Source: Gossypium raimondii (taxonomy: Eukaryota; Streptophyta; Magnoliopsida; Malvales; Malvaceae). Taken from it: a stretch of DNA of 64,000 nt. Each line of letters opens with the position of its first letter. Positions within the stretch are counted from its first letter, which is position 1. The notes below the pieces were generated by a model. The model was not told where the DNA came from, searched no databases, and was given only the letters and a program-made list of their open reading frames with translations. The translations under genes were made by a program, and so were the position numbers. Where the stretch lies: contig NC_068567.1 of NCBI RefSeq assembly GCF_025698545.1, positions 6,634,001 to 6,698,000 on the forward strand, written 5' to 3'. Shown one piece after another: positions 1-11,440 of this stretch.

Positions 1-387
1 AAATAAAAAGAATCCATTTTTCCGTTTTCGCTGCTGCGTTTTCTTCCCATTTACAGGTACGGCGTGCGGGGTTGGGGACGTGGCATGTATGGAGGCACGC
101 GTGAGAGCAAAGGCTCAGAACGTATAGAGGCTGGTCACGGCGCTGGGGTTTGCCCTAGGGTTGCTCTGTATTTTTCTTATTGGGCCGCTTCGTCATTGGG
201 CTAGGGTTTTAGAAATTTAGGTTGGGTCTGGGTTGAATTTGGGTTGTGATATTAGGCTTAGTGGGTCTGATGTATTTTGGGTTTGTAATATGGACGGATG
301 GACTTTTAATAATTTTTGTTTTTATTTATATTTTTGTTTATTTATTTATTTCTGATTTGGGCCGGGCAAATTTGGGTTATTACATAA
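1..387 (+). mobile_element. 3' end of a large LTR (partial)
   Basis: The stretch has the G/T-rich, TTGGGC/GGGCCGGGC-rich texture that also closes the LTR found in a PR-10 intron at 4081-6713, and it ends with a TTATTACA-like terminus. The window starts inside it, so its other end and the rest of the element cannot be seen. Fossil; family uncertain, probably Gypsy-type. There is no gene between 387 and 617. Confidence 0.4.
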
Positions 388-617
388 TTCATAATGAATT
401 TGTGGATATTAATCTTTAGATAATTATTATTAAATTCATTTCATTTCGCTTTATGTTTTTGGCATAACGAAGATTTAAATTTAAGTATTTTTAAGGAAAA
501 TGAACACTCGATCAATAGATCACAACTTGAGGTTGTAAAGTTTTCTTAACTCATAAGTGGAGTTAAGAAACGGCATGGAGAATTCTTAACCCAGCTTGTG
601 GACAAGGGGTGAAGGCA

Positions 618-1180
618 AATTTTTTTTTTTGGATAAGTAAATTGTATTATCCAATAAGCAGAAAAAAAACCCTGCCACATCCAACAATCCACAACAACGA
701 CACTGTAGCTGTACAGTAAGAACTTAGACAAAACCAAAAACACAACATATTACAACAATCAAAACCAAAAGCCTATCTTATACATTTCTCAAACTCCATT
801 GCAAACATTATCTGTTATTGACAAAGTTTGAATCAGTGGGACATTTACCACTAAGACGAAGATGCATAACATCTTTAACTTTCTTCAACAAATAGCCTAC
901 TATTCTTTTCACACCAAATAAAGTATAAAACTACATTCCATGCCAGCTTAGCAAGCAGACAAGGAATGACTTACCTTTCAAACAAGAAGTTGTCTAGCTA
1001 AATTTTGGAAGGCATGTACCAACTGACTTCCTGATGCCACACAAACCCAGAATAAGTTGTTACAAACCTCAAGATCAGTAGGCACACTCAAAGAAAATAT
1101 GATTTCAAGATTCAGAAGTATCAAAACACAACAGACAACAACGATCAGAAAATCATACTATAACTAAACAATCTGTCGTG
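618..1180 (-). mobile_element. LINE 3' fragment (zf-RVT/tail region)
   Basis: On the minus strand the region translates, with stops, to a peptide containing KLAWNVVLYFIWCEKNSRL around 880-960. This resembles the LAWNxVLYxxWxERNxR motif after the reverse transcriptase of plant L1-type LINEs. A T-run on the plus strand at about 618-632 fits the poly(A) tail of a minus-strand element. It is heavily decayed and 5'-truncated, as is usual for LINEs. The identification rests on that motif only. Confidence 0.45.
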
Positions 1181-1755
1181 AGTGGTAGCAATGGAATTTC
1201 ACCATTTTAGTAGCTTATATCTTTATAATTTTTAAAGGATTGAATCAAATTTTTATCATTTTAAGAAGTTAAAATACAATTTTACCATTACTAATTTAAA
1301 ATTTTATAAATTATAAAGAGAACCAAATAAAAATATTACTAAAAACTATATTTTAAAATTTTTAATAGACTATATATTTAAACAGTTTAATTATTACTAA
1401 AACTATATCTTAACAGTAAAATTATTATTCAAAATTGTCCGTGAATTCTTGTAAGAATCACGGACTGTTCTTCAATAGTTTTCCTGTTCCTAATAGTCCA
1501 AGCACTTGAATTTAAAGTCTTATATATGTGTTTAAAATATTAGAGTTCTTTCTTTTTAATCTTCTTCTGATATTGGCTGCTTCCATGATCCATAATTTTG
1601 TTCTTTATGGTAAACTTATCTCTGTTTCACATCAAAATTTTCAACCAAAAACAATCCAATAAAATATACCTAGCTACGATTTCAAAACTTCATAAATACT
1701 ACATCTTCCCAGCTCAAAAACACCTCTGATCATTTCTCAATATCAACAGAAAATA
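1181..1755 (+). promoter_or_regulatory. PR-10 copy 1 upstream region
   Basis: No coding sequence is seen. 1190-1440 is AT-rich dispersed-repeat DNA, also seen in part at 8980-9180. From about 1540 the sequence aligns by eye with the regions just upstream of the PR-10 loci at 3873 and 17006. A TATA-like CATAAATA lies at 1691-1698, about 60 bp before the ATG. The shared upstream block suggests that the promoter was duplicated together with the gene. Confidence 0.5.
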
Positions 1756-2304
1756 ATGGGTGTTTTCACTTATGAATCCGAGATTGTTACAGCAATCCCA
1801 CCAGCTAAAATGTTTAAGGCTTGTATCCTTGATGGTGACACACTCATTCCCCAGATTCTTCCTCAGGCTTTTAAGAGTGTTGAGTACATTGAAGGCAATG
1901 GTGCGGCCGGTAGCATCAAGAAGGTCACTTTTGGAGAAGGTTAGCTCATTTATACAATTTTATACTTGGAAGGAAAAAGGGTAAAATTGTGTGTTTTTGA
2001 ATGTGCAGGAAGCCAATTCAAATACATGAAGCAGAAGGTTGAAGCATTAGACAAAGACAAATTTGTGTATATTTACAGTGTGATCGAAGGTGATGCATTG
2101 ATGGATAAGCTTGAGAAGATCACTTACGAGACGAAGTTAGAGACCTCTCCAGATGGGGGATCAGTATGCAAGACTACTAGTAAGTATTACACCATCGGTG
2201 AGTTTGAGCTCAAGGAAGAGGGAATCAAGGCAGGCAAAGAAAAGGCATTGGGAATGTTCAAGGCCATTGAAGCGTACCTGCTGGCAAATCCTAACACCTA
2301 TTGA
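1756..2304 (+). CDS. PR10: PR-10 / Bet v 1 family protein, copy 1 (intact, two exons)
   Basis: Exon 1 is 1756-1939 and exon 2 is 2009-2304. The 69-bp GT-AG intron splits codon 62 in phase 1, the conserved PR-10 position. The product is 159 residues, the usual family length. It starts MGVFTYESE and ends LLANPNTY, and has the C-terminal helix with [13 protein letters not shown]-10 proteins are small cytosolic proteins with a hydrophobic cavity that bind ligands such as cytokinins, flavonoids and sterols; some have RNase activity, and many are induced by pathogens. The start is the only ATG in frame with the family N terminus. The glycine-rich loop (residues 47-52) reads GNGAAG rather than the usual GNGGPG, which may alter loop function. 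A likely poly(A) signal, AATAAA, lies near 2467. It is in tandem with the copy at 3873. No expression evidence is available from sequence. Confidence 0.93.
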
Positions 2305-2554
2305 AATGATCCCAATATGGAGATTGCATGCAATGAATATCGAATAATTCGCCTTTTTTTTCTTCTAGTTTTTTCAGTTTTGCAGCTATGAACTTCAGAT
2401 TGCTAATAAGAAGTTCATAGTTTGCCCAGATAACCAGAAGCTTGAACTGAAATGTCAAACATGAAATGAATAAAAGAGGATCCGATTTGTTTACTTAATT
2501 AATTAAGCTTCATTTTTGCTCTGTGATTGAGAGAAAGAAGTGAGTAGAGTTTAT
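2305..2554 (+). other. PR-10 copy 1 3' flank
   Basis: This is the 3' untranslated and downstream region of copy 1, similar by eye to the flanks after 7091 and 17592 (a shared run around 'ttctagttttt' and 'cttcatagtttgcc'). An AATAAA-type signal lies near 2467. Nothing else is recognised. Confidence 0.4.
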
Positions 2555-2900
2555 GGGAATGTTTTAGAAGAAGCTCAGAACAATCTTTCAAACATTGATT
2601 GGTTCAGGAAGGAGAAAGAGATGAAATTAGAACTTAAGACTCTTTTGGAGCAACAACATATAAACCATGTGGCTACAAAAAAAAAAAAAGAATAAAATGG
2701 ATTGTAAAATGAGTTAAAAACACAACAATTTTTTCCAGCATTTGATGGTGAAAATTGAATCAAAACTGTCATCTTGGAAGGCCAAACTGTTAGGAAAATG
2801 TGGCAGATTAACACTTATTAAATCAAGTTTTTCAAGCACACCTATCTATCAACTCTCTTGTTTCAAAGCTCCCAAAGTCGTGTGTGACATAATGATCTAA
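2555..2900 (+). mobile_element. LINE reverse-transcriptase region fragment
   Basis: The plus-strand translation of 2735-2900 gives LSSWKAKLLGKCGRLTLIKS followed by a SxxxPIYxxSxFKAPKxV pattern. This is the well-known segment after the catalytic part of plant L1 LINE reverse transcriptases. Just before it, 2565-2680 reads as NNLSNIDWFRKEKEMKLELK, typical of the linker between endonuclease and RT. The two segments normally lie about 1 kb or more apart, so the copy has an internal loss. It is decayed and short. Confidence 0.65.
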
Positions 2901-3580
2901 GTAACCATCAGTACCCATGTTGGAACATTTTCAAAATATATATAGTATTTCAATAGTCGTAAATGAAAAGTTATAAGTAATCAAAAGTTATGTCACTTGG
3001 TTATTAACAAATATTCATAATTATTCAAGTAGATATCTATTGAATAATTGTTTTTATTGCTAAGATATGACTAACCATTTGGATAATTATGCATTCTATT
3101 AAGACACATGAGACCTCTAAGTAGGAGTGAAGTTTCATTTATATGACAACTCAAAAAAATATAGAAAAAGTTTATTTTTGATCCCTCACCATTTTTTATA
3201 TTTCTAAATTATTCTATAAAAATTAATGTAGAAATTCTTTATAGAAATTGATATCCTTATTCTCCGCTTAGTACTCAGTAGATTGTTTCCGTCAATTCAA
3301 AACGTAGACAATCATTAGACTTTATTGTATCTTTGAGGTTTATTTATTAGTAAGTCTTTTGCACACCATAATATAGGCGGGGGCGAATATAACCTTAAAA
3401 AAAGTGGCATTGATACACACATTGAAGCCTTATCCTATTTCTTCATTTTCTGTTCGATGAGTTGTTTGTGTATTCGAATTTTTCTGACAGAAGATTTATA
3501 CTAACAAGCCAGGCCAAAGAAATGTGAGATTAATGGCCTCAAGTGGTGGTGCCCTCACTTAAGTTATTAGAGTTTTTCCA
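2901..3580. other. AT-rich spacer, nothing recognised
   Basis: No coding, RNA or repeat signal could be supported here on either strand. Confidence 0.5.
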
Positions 3581-3872
3581 ATTTAATCTTCTTCTGATTT
3601 TAACAGCTTTCAAGATCCATACTTTTGTTCTTTATAGCAAGGTCAGTACGCAAAGCAGAATCAATATCGCAAGTCTCCTTTGGTGATTTCCAGACTATAT
3701 TTCAAAATATCAATAAAGAACAATCCAATAAATTATGAAGAAACGAATCACCTGGCTAGGATTTGAAAGAGGCTATTCTTCATTGTTCCCAGTCTATAAA
3801 TACTTCATCTTCTGTTTCACATCTCCACAGCTCAAATACCTCTTTCATTATTCCTAAAATCAGTTGAAAGTA
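3581..3872 (+). promoter_or_regulatory. PR-10 copy 2 promoter region
   Basis: CTATAAATA at 3794-3802 lies about 70 bp upstream of the ATG. The flanking sequence back to about 3590 is closely similar to 16690-17005 in front of copy 3, including the 'ggtcagtacgcaaa' and 'ccagactatatttcaaa' stretches. This marks the two loci as tandem duplicates. Confidence 0.6.
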
Positions 3873-4080
3873 ATGGGTGGTTTCACTTATGAATCTGAGG
3901 TTATTACATCAATCCCACCACCCAAGATGTTCAAAGCTTGCATCCTTGATGGGGACAATCTCATTCCCAAGATTGTTCCTCAGGTTTTTAAGAGTGTTGA
4001 GTACATTGAAGGCAATGGTGAGCCTGGGAGCATCAGAAAGGTCACCTTTGCACAAGGTTAATTACCTCATTTATACCACT

Positions 4081-6713
4081 TGTTGACACCATTTTTTTGG
4101 ATTGAAAAACAGGGTCGACTTGGGTTTTGAAAGCGAAAAAGGGAGTCGCCACCAATCCTTTTTAATGAGGTGTGATTGGATCACCTCGAAAACATGGTTG
4201 TTTTTAATAAATGATTTAATGTTATTAAAACAACGATTTTGGTCCACGAAATTAAAAAAAAACGGGTTCGGGAGTCGGTTACGTACGAGGAAGGATTAGC
4301 ACCCTCGATACGCCCAAAATTGGTACCTAGTTGATTACTTAATGTCTTAATGTCAAAAATTGAAAACTTTAAAGAATTTTAAAAATACGATCCTTGTATT
4401 AAAACGTTGAAAATTTTCAGGAAAAAGGCATGTTTCACGTTATTCGAGAAAGAGAATCATATCCATAAGTTAGGACACAATGTCTCGAATTCCGATCGCG
4501 AATGAAAATGTTTATTTAAAAGATATTTAACTATCTTGGATTAGAAAAGGAATCACGACCAGAGTAAGTTAGGACACGATCCTTTTTTAATTCCCGATAT
4601 CGTTTAAAACTTGAGTTTGAAAAGATTCGTGTATTTAGATTTATTGTGAAAATCGAGACCCAGTAAGTTAGGGTACGACATTCTCAAATCTAAACACGAG
4701 ATTTTGCTTATTCAAAAATCATAGTTTATGCATTGAAATAAATTAATCCAACATGAAATAATAAAACACGATGTTAATACTGTAACAAAACGATATTGAA
4801 TACAATAGTGCAAAAATAATCTGACGATTGTAACAAAAATAAGATAAATACAAAGTACAAATCAATAACGTTCAAATAGCAATGTATACGAGCAAATAAA
4901 ATTAAAGCATTCATTCAAATCAATAATGAAAATGAAACAAATAAATAAATGAGTAAGATTATAAAAAGGTAAAAAGATATATGTGTGTGTATAAAATTAT
5001 AAAAATGTGAAAAATCTATATACGTAAAAATATATGTAAATATGTATATATACGTTTATGTATATACATAAAGTTATGAAATATATAAAATATAAAGGTA
5101 AGTATATGTATATGTTTTATGAAAATAAAACGTACATATATATTATGTGCATGTATGCATTATAAAGTATATAAAAGTATATGTATACAAGGATATATAT
5201 ATATAAATGAGATATAAAGTATATAAGTATATATTTATGAAAATTGAAAATATATATGTATATAGACATGCAGCTATATACATAAAATAATAAAAGGTAA
5301 ATATGTATAAATGTTCATAAAAATAAAATATGTGTATTCGTATATTAAAGTATAAAGTATAAATAATAGATATCTAAGTAGCTATACATATGTAAGTAAA
5401 CTTGGAAAGTTATATGCGTACACATACTATAAAAATATGAATGTATATATAAATTATAAAATGTATTAAAGTGTAAGTATGTATATATAGGTATGTACAC
5501 ATATAACATAATCTAAGAAACGGTACAAATGGGTAAACAATAAGGCAAATAAGAGAAATAAAAGCAATAATGATAATAATAATAATGATAATAAAACTAA
5601 TTAATTTTTAAAAACAATAAATAAATAAAAAGACAAATAATAAAAAAAACAAAATAAAATAAAACGGGACTAAATTAAAAAACAAAGCAAAATCCCAAGG
5701 GGGAAAAGCTGAAAAGGAAAAAAACTAAAACAGGAACCAGATTGGAGGGAAACCCAGAAGCGAAAGACTGAAAGGGTAAATAGACCCTCAGTCCAAAACA
5801 CGCGAATCCTTGGGGCCCAACGGGTCAACATGCGGGTCAAGCTCAATATGGCGCCGTTTTGGAGCCACTGATCAGACTCCAAACGACGTCGTTTCACACA
5901 TCACATAAGGGCCAAAAAGAACCTAATCTGGCAACCACCCTTTCATTTTTAACGAAAAGAAAGAAAAGGAAAAAAATGAAACATAAAAAAGAGAACAGAG
6001 AGCCCGAATGCTCTCCTCTCTGCGCCTCTCTCGGCCCTTAAGCTCATGCCACCATGCCGCCCCCAGGGCCAGTGGCCGGGGTTGCAAGAGAACGGCCCCT
6101 AGGCCTCCCCCTTTTGTGGCGTCCCTGAAGGCTAAGCCTTCTCAACCGCGAGACCAAAAGGAAAAGGGATGAAACGCCCCTTTTTGCTCGACTCCGACGA
6201 CGGCAAAGGCGGAGTTCCGACACCAGCCCACCGAAGCGGTAAGGTATCTTCTCCTTTCCCTTTTAGTCCCGTTTTCTTTGTTGAACGATTGCAGAAAAAA
6301 ATAAAAAATAAAAGAAATAAAGTAAATAAGAACACGAGAACAGAGAAGAAATAACTGGAGTCCACCTTTTTTGATCTGTTTTTCCTATTTGAATTCAAAA
6401 CGCTGTAAAAAAAATTGTACAGAGATATTGTTTGGCTTTTATAGCCTTTTACATTGTATTTTGATTGTATTTTGCTGTCTTGCACTATCTGTTGCGTGCT
6501 CCTGCCTTTTTTTCTATCATTTTTTCGCAGGCGTTGATGAAGCTAGTAGCGGTGGGTGGCGATGGGACAAAACGAATGATGATGGCAGAGGGATGGGCGC
6601 GGCGCTAGGCTTGGCTAGGGTTTCCGTTCTCTGAAACCCTTGATTGGGTTCTGGGCCTGTTGGGCTTATTGGGCCGTTTGGGCTCTGTTAATTGGGCCCG
6701 GGCAATAATTGGG
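4081..6713 (+). mobile_element. Solo-LTR-like insertion in a PR-10 intron
   Basis: The element opens with TGTTGACACC, a start I recall from large Malvaceae LTRs, and is flanked by a 5-bp direct repeat CCACT (4076-4080 and 6714-6718). It is about 2.63 kb with no gag or pol inside, so it is best read as a solo LTR of a Gypsy-type element. Its middle (4980-5520) is an AT-rich TATATG/TATATA tract, and its 3' third is GC-rich with the TTGGGC texture also seen at 1-387. Small open frames inside (for example 6132-6485) are not credible genes. Fossil; age not measurable without its partner LTR. Confidence 0.7.
4980..5520. repeat. Degenerate TATATG/GTATATA low-complexity tract
   Basis: Over 500 bp of irregular (TA)n, TATATG and AAGTATATA repeats lie inside the intronic LTR. 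No unit is regular enough to call a microsatellite with a fixed period. Confidence 0.7.
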
Positions 6714-7091
6714 CCACTTTGTATCATTTTTGTATATTATTAAGTTTGAAGGAAAGAAGGATGAAAATGATGTGTTTTTGGGCATGTATGATGCAGGAAA
6801 CCAATTCAATTACATGAAACAGAAGGTAGAAGCATTAGACAGAGAAAAATTTGAGTACATTTACAGTGTGATTGAAGGCGGCTGATGAACATGCTCGACA
6901 AAATAACTTACGAAATAAAGTTAGAAGCCTCTCCAGGTGGGGGATCCATGTGTAAGACTAGTAGTAAGTATTACACCATCGGTGACATTGAGCTCAAGGA
7001 AGAGGCAATCAAAGCAGGAAAAGAAAAGGCTTCGGGTGTATTGTTCAAGGCCATTGAAGCCTACCTCCTTGCAAATCCCGATGCCTTCTAA

Positions 7092-8330
7092 AAGTCGCAG
7101 TATTATGGTAGCATCCACTTCAAGGAATATCAAGCAATTGCCCGTTTTTCTCTTCTAGTTTTTAGTTCTGCAGCAAATGAACTTCAGATTTCTAATAAAG
7201 ACTTCATAGTTTGCCTTAATTACCAGGGAGTTTGAACTGAAATGTGAAGCCTGTAATAAACAAAAGAGAATCCAATGTATTTACTGAATCTAGTTGTGTG
7301 AGATATTGATTGAGAATAGAGAGTCCATCAACTTTCATCGTTCAAGATTTATTATATTAAACTTGAACATTAACAAACTCAAGTTTAAGAAGAAATTTGA
7401 AACTAATTCAGACATATATTCCTTAAAGATCAACCTGGAAGGCAGGAAAATTGTTGGGGAAATTCAAATCCATAAAATTAGTCTTCACTGTCTGCCTATC
7501 TCCCTACGTTTTTTGGGTCATTGATATAATGAATTCCACTAGCTTTGGTAAATAATCTTGGTCTTATAGAACCCTATTATCCAAACTCTTCCTTTTGTAT
7601 ATTGTGTCTACATCCGACACTCTAACGGACTGCAGTAACCTAATAACACTAGCAAAATGGAAGTGCTCAAGATGGTCTAATTACAGAACCTTTTTTGTTT
7701 TATCTTACAATAACATCCATGTAAAATTTGGCACATAAATCATTGATCACACTGAATTTCTGGAACTACGGTGGTGGTAATAACATGTTCCTCAAGTATT
7801 TCAGATTTCCACCATCTTTCTACAGTCATTCTATGTTAATACTTATTACTAACAAACAATCATGTCTTACATACAACCAGACAATAGTATGGGAATATGA
7901 CCTCAAAATACTTGAAAAACAAAATAAAATTTGAACATAACTGTATTGTATGTATACCCGTATCCGACAAATCTGACTTCAGAGTAATCTATATATTAGA
8001 ATGTCAAAATAAAAGGTGCAAGAATAATCTAATAGTTGAAGCACTTGCATCCAAGTTTTTGATTGCTTAAAATATTAGTGAATTAGAGTTCTTTTCCTTT
8101 CAATCTTCTTCCGAGTTCCAATAAAACTGTTCTCATGATTCAATGATTTGTTGGTTTATGGTCAGCTTAATGTTGTATATCGAAGAGATAAGTACACAAA
8201 CCAGAATCATTTGAGAATTTTTAGGTGTTTTTCTCATACTAAAGTACAAAATTTCACTAAATCTCGAGAGCAACATGGTTGGAACAGGGAAGAACAACTT
8301 TAATAGAACAATAGTTTTATGTAGTGACGA
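7092..8330 (+). other. Duplicated PR-10 downstream spacer ending in a relict PR-10 promoter
   Basis: There is no coding sequence. The block from about 7100 to 8265 is matched by 17593-18900 after PR-10 copy 3. It includes a run around 'aaatttggcacataaatca' near 7720 and the segment 8060-8265, whose first part resembles the upstream regions of live PR-10 copies (for example 1540-1640). No exon follows it, so 8060-8265 looks like the stranded promoter of a lost PR-10 copy. After about 8270 the two blocks diverge. Confidence 0.5.
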
Positions 8331-9635
8331 CAATATATCAAATATCTGCAATTTTTTCTTTTTAATTTTTAATTTTAATTCAAATTTACATAATTACTAA
8401 TTGTTACTATCTAAATCTAAATTATTTTAAAAATAGAAGTATAAAAATAAAAAAAAATAAATTCAAAATATAAAACACAAAATTTAGTAACATAATTAAT
8501 TAACTTCTATAATGAACTGTATTATGTATGTATTCATGTATGGGTATTTGTTCAAGTAGGATATTTGTCATAAAGCAATAATGAGGCTAATTTATATGTA
8601 CAAAGCCAACCTATTATGTCAAAATACTCAACACTAAAACTAAACAAGGAGCAAGCATGGACCAAAGGGGGCCAATTGTATTATCCTTTCATGTGCTTTC
8701 TCTACAACATCATATTCTTTGCTTTATTTATTACAATAACTTACTTGGCTTATTAAAATTATAGGAGAATAAAAATGATTATGAATAACCCTTAAATAAT
8801 TATAAAAATAAAAAATTTATAAAAATTATATAAGATTATAATAAATTATTAAAAGTTATAAATAATTGTCATCTAAGCCTGTGGTGTAAAGGCTCATTCA
8901 AATGAATATTGATTGACATTAAATCTTTGGGTTTAACCTATGGACACCTATAGGTAAAACCATAAATTCTTTTAGAAGGAGGTGAGATTTCATTATATAT
9001 TTTTATGAGAGTTGAAATATAATTTCATCATTATATTAACATATATCTTTATAGTTTTTAAAAATTTAAATTTTATTATTTATTAAAAGCCTAAACTATA
9101 ATTTTACCATTTATTTATAACTTAAAATTTTATAAATTTTCAAGGCACCCACTTCGTTCCTATTGAATCCAACCATTTTGTTTTATAAAAATTATAAAAT
9201 TATAGAAAATATGAAAAATTATAATTTTGTAAAAACAATATTAAAAGTTATCAGATTTATCACACCTTAATGTAGAAGAATAAAAATATTTTATATCAAA
9301 ATTATTTATAAAAACATATTAATAAATGATTATTAGTGGAGTGATAAATTTTTTATATGAATTGTTAATTTTGTGTTCGATTCTCAAATAATATTTTTAA
9401 GTTGTTTTATTTGAAAAGATAAAAGTATCCTTATAATGATATCTTTTACCCTTTAAAATAAATATATTTTAATAATTTCACAATTGGATTGGCGTGACAC
9501 CGACTCTGTTAGCCACTTTATATATAATATAAATATAAAAAACTATAAAATATAAACAAAATAAAAAAAACCATACAAAATTTATAAAAATACAAAAAAA
9601 ATTTATAAACTAGCTCTATATTCCAGTCTCAATTA
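8331..9635. other. AT-rich spacer with dispersed repeat sequence
   Basis: No gene. 8980-9180 shares a texture ('taattttaccatttatttataa') with 1190-1330, a dispersed AT-rich repeat. Nothing else could be supported. Confidence 0.4.
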
Positions 9636-10515
9636 AGGGCGAGCAAAATTCATTTTGACTCGAAAAAATAAAAAAAAAGTTTGAATTTTGAATTATTTGA
9701 ATCGAGTTAATCGAGTCAATTCAATTTTTTTTCAAATTTTGAGTTCGAATTAAGTTAAATTTTCGAATTCGAATAATTCGAATAAATTAAATATCAAACC
9801 CTTTTACTTTTTCCCAAAAATTTTACCTTCCCCAATACCTCCAAAACTTTTTTCCTTTTACTTCCCAAAATTTTTACTTCCCCAAATTCCCAAACTTTTC
9901 TCCTTTTGCTTCCCCAAACTTTTACTTCCTCCTAAACCCCAATTTTTTTTTCAAATTTATGTCTACTATTTATATTATTGAATTAAATTTCACATTTTGT
10001 ACTATTTATATTATTGAATTGTTTAATCATCTTGAATCTTTATCAATTTCTATTAAAATTGAATTATTGATGATGCCATAAAATATTCGTGTTAAAATTT
10101 TATGTTGGTATCAATTTCACATTTTATTTTTAAAATAAATTTTTATTTAAAAATCACATTTGTTACATTTAATATATTTTTAATTTCAAAATACATTATA
10201 AGAATCGAAGATAATTGAAGCAATTAAGCAAGCAAATAAGCTAACCCATAGATAAAAGATTAATAAATAAAATATTAGCGGATGAAAGCTAATAATAAAT
10301 TTGATTACGGTAGGTGACAATAATGACAAGGTCTTAAAGTTATTTTTTTAATTTAACTTGAACAAATATATTCGATCCAATTCGATTCGAATTCCATCTC
10401 ACTTGACTCGGTTCGAGAAAATTTCAAATCGAATTAAGATAATAAAATAAAATTCGTCAATTCAATTAACTCGAAAAATTTTCATTCGATTCGACTCGAC
10501 CAAATGTTGAACCCT
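9636..10515. repeat. Dispersed repeat with TCGAG/TCGAATT inverted ends (MITE-like), copy 1
   Basis: The left end is near GGGCGAGCAAAATTCATTTT with a GACTCGAA run. The right end, read in reverse complement, is near GGTCGAGTCGAATCGAATG. The two ends are imperfect inverted repeats around an AT-rich, non-coding core of about 870 bp. Similar sequence occurs at 15528-16150 and 40493-40690. It is non-autonomous; its superfamily is not clear from sequence. Confidence 0.5.
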
Positions 10516-10970
10516 AATCTCAATCACTCTACTGAAATCCCAGAATTCTGTTCAAAGTCATCCCGGCAGCAATAGTTAAAATAAAGTCAAAGGTAGCTCC
10601 TATTAGAGCTAGAGTTGAAAGTGATTGCAAGGGTGTGAGAAAACGATCCCAAGGAGTTGAAATTTTGCAAGCAATTTTCAAGAAATAAATTATGAATCCA
10701 GCACAGAATTTGTGCAACATTTTTATGCATTATATATCAAACAAATAACTTGACAGCAATGTCTTACCCTTTATGACAGTAACACTACCTTTATTTATTT
10801 GTTAGAAATAGAGGAGATTATCTCATGCTACCTTTTAAAAGTCATACCAACTTGTTCAACTTCTGATATATAAAACCATATCCTCGTGTTATATGACATA
10901 TATGTGTTCAACGCGGAGATTTTAAAAAATTAGAAAAATTTGTATTTGATTTTCATGAGTATGGTTGTGG
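10516..10970. other. Spacer, nothing recognised
   Basis: A 63-codon minus-strand open frame at 10529-10720 has no family resemblance and is not taken as a gene. Confidence 0.4.
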
Positions 10971-10971
10971 T

Positions 10972-11440
10972 TAGATCTAATTATGGATCGAGATCTATTC
11001 GAAATTTGGGAGAGTTTGGACTTGAACATTCACGGTCCAAGCCCGACCCGACCCGTTTTAAGTTTATAATATTTTATATTATGTTATTTTTATATATTAT
11101 GTAATTTAAACACATTAAAAAATAAACCTATACTAAATATATAATATTACTCTGATGTAAATATTAAAATAATGTTAAGATTGACTGTATAAAAAATTTT
11201 AATAAACAAAAATGTATAAAATTATTAAATATTAAAATATAATAATATAAATATTTTTAAATTTAAATTTAAAAAATAATATGGACGGGCCTAAAATAGG
11301 CTTGAATTAGTCTGTTGCAAATGTGGGCGAGTTTAGATAAAATTTTAAGCCCAGATTTCAGGCTGGACCGGACTTGAACAAGCATAAAATATGTCAATAT
11401 CATGCTTAGGCCCGGTTCGACCCGACCCATGAGCATATCC
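10972..11440. repeat. Dispersed repeat with GCCCGACCCGACC ends
   Basis: AAGCCCGACCCGACCCG near 11040 and GGCCCGGTTCGACCCGACCC near 11410 flank an AT-rich core, the layout of a common plant non-autonomous repeat. No coding capacity. Ends and superfamily are uncertain. Confidence 0.4.

Larger units (their letters stand above)
3873..7091 (+). pseudogene. PR-10 copy 2, broken, with an LTR in its intron
   Basis: Exon 1 is 3873-4056 (62 codons, starting MGGFTYESE) and exon 2 is 6797-7091, with GT-AG ends and the usual phase-1 break at codon 62. The intron is about 2.74 kb because an LTR of about 2.63 kb (4081-6713) sits in it; in copies 1, 3 and 4 the intron is 69-110 bp. Exon 2 also carries a 4-bp deletion relative to copy 3 (copy 3 reads gaaggcgatccgctgatg, here gaaggcggctgatg, near 6880). 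This shifts the frame to an immediate TGA after ...VIEGG. A later ATG restores the family frame for the last 68 residues, but such a product would lack most of the fold. The glycine-rich loop is GNGEPG. It is a tandem duplicate of copy 3. Called a pseudogene with high confidence unless the deletion is a sequencing error. Confidence 0.88.

Noticed and set aside
6132-6485. A 117-codon minus-strand open frame as a gene
   Set aside because: It lies inside the intronic LTR, is low-complexity and has shadow frames on the other strand.
7294-7524. A 76-codon plus-strand open frame after PR-10 copy 2
   Set aside because: It has no family resemblance and lies in a duplicated non-coding spacer.
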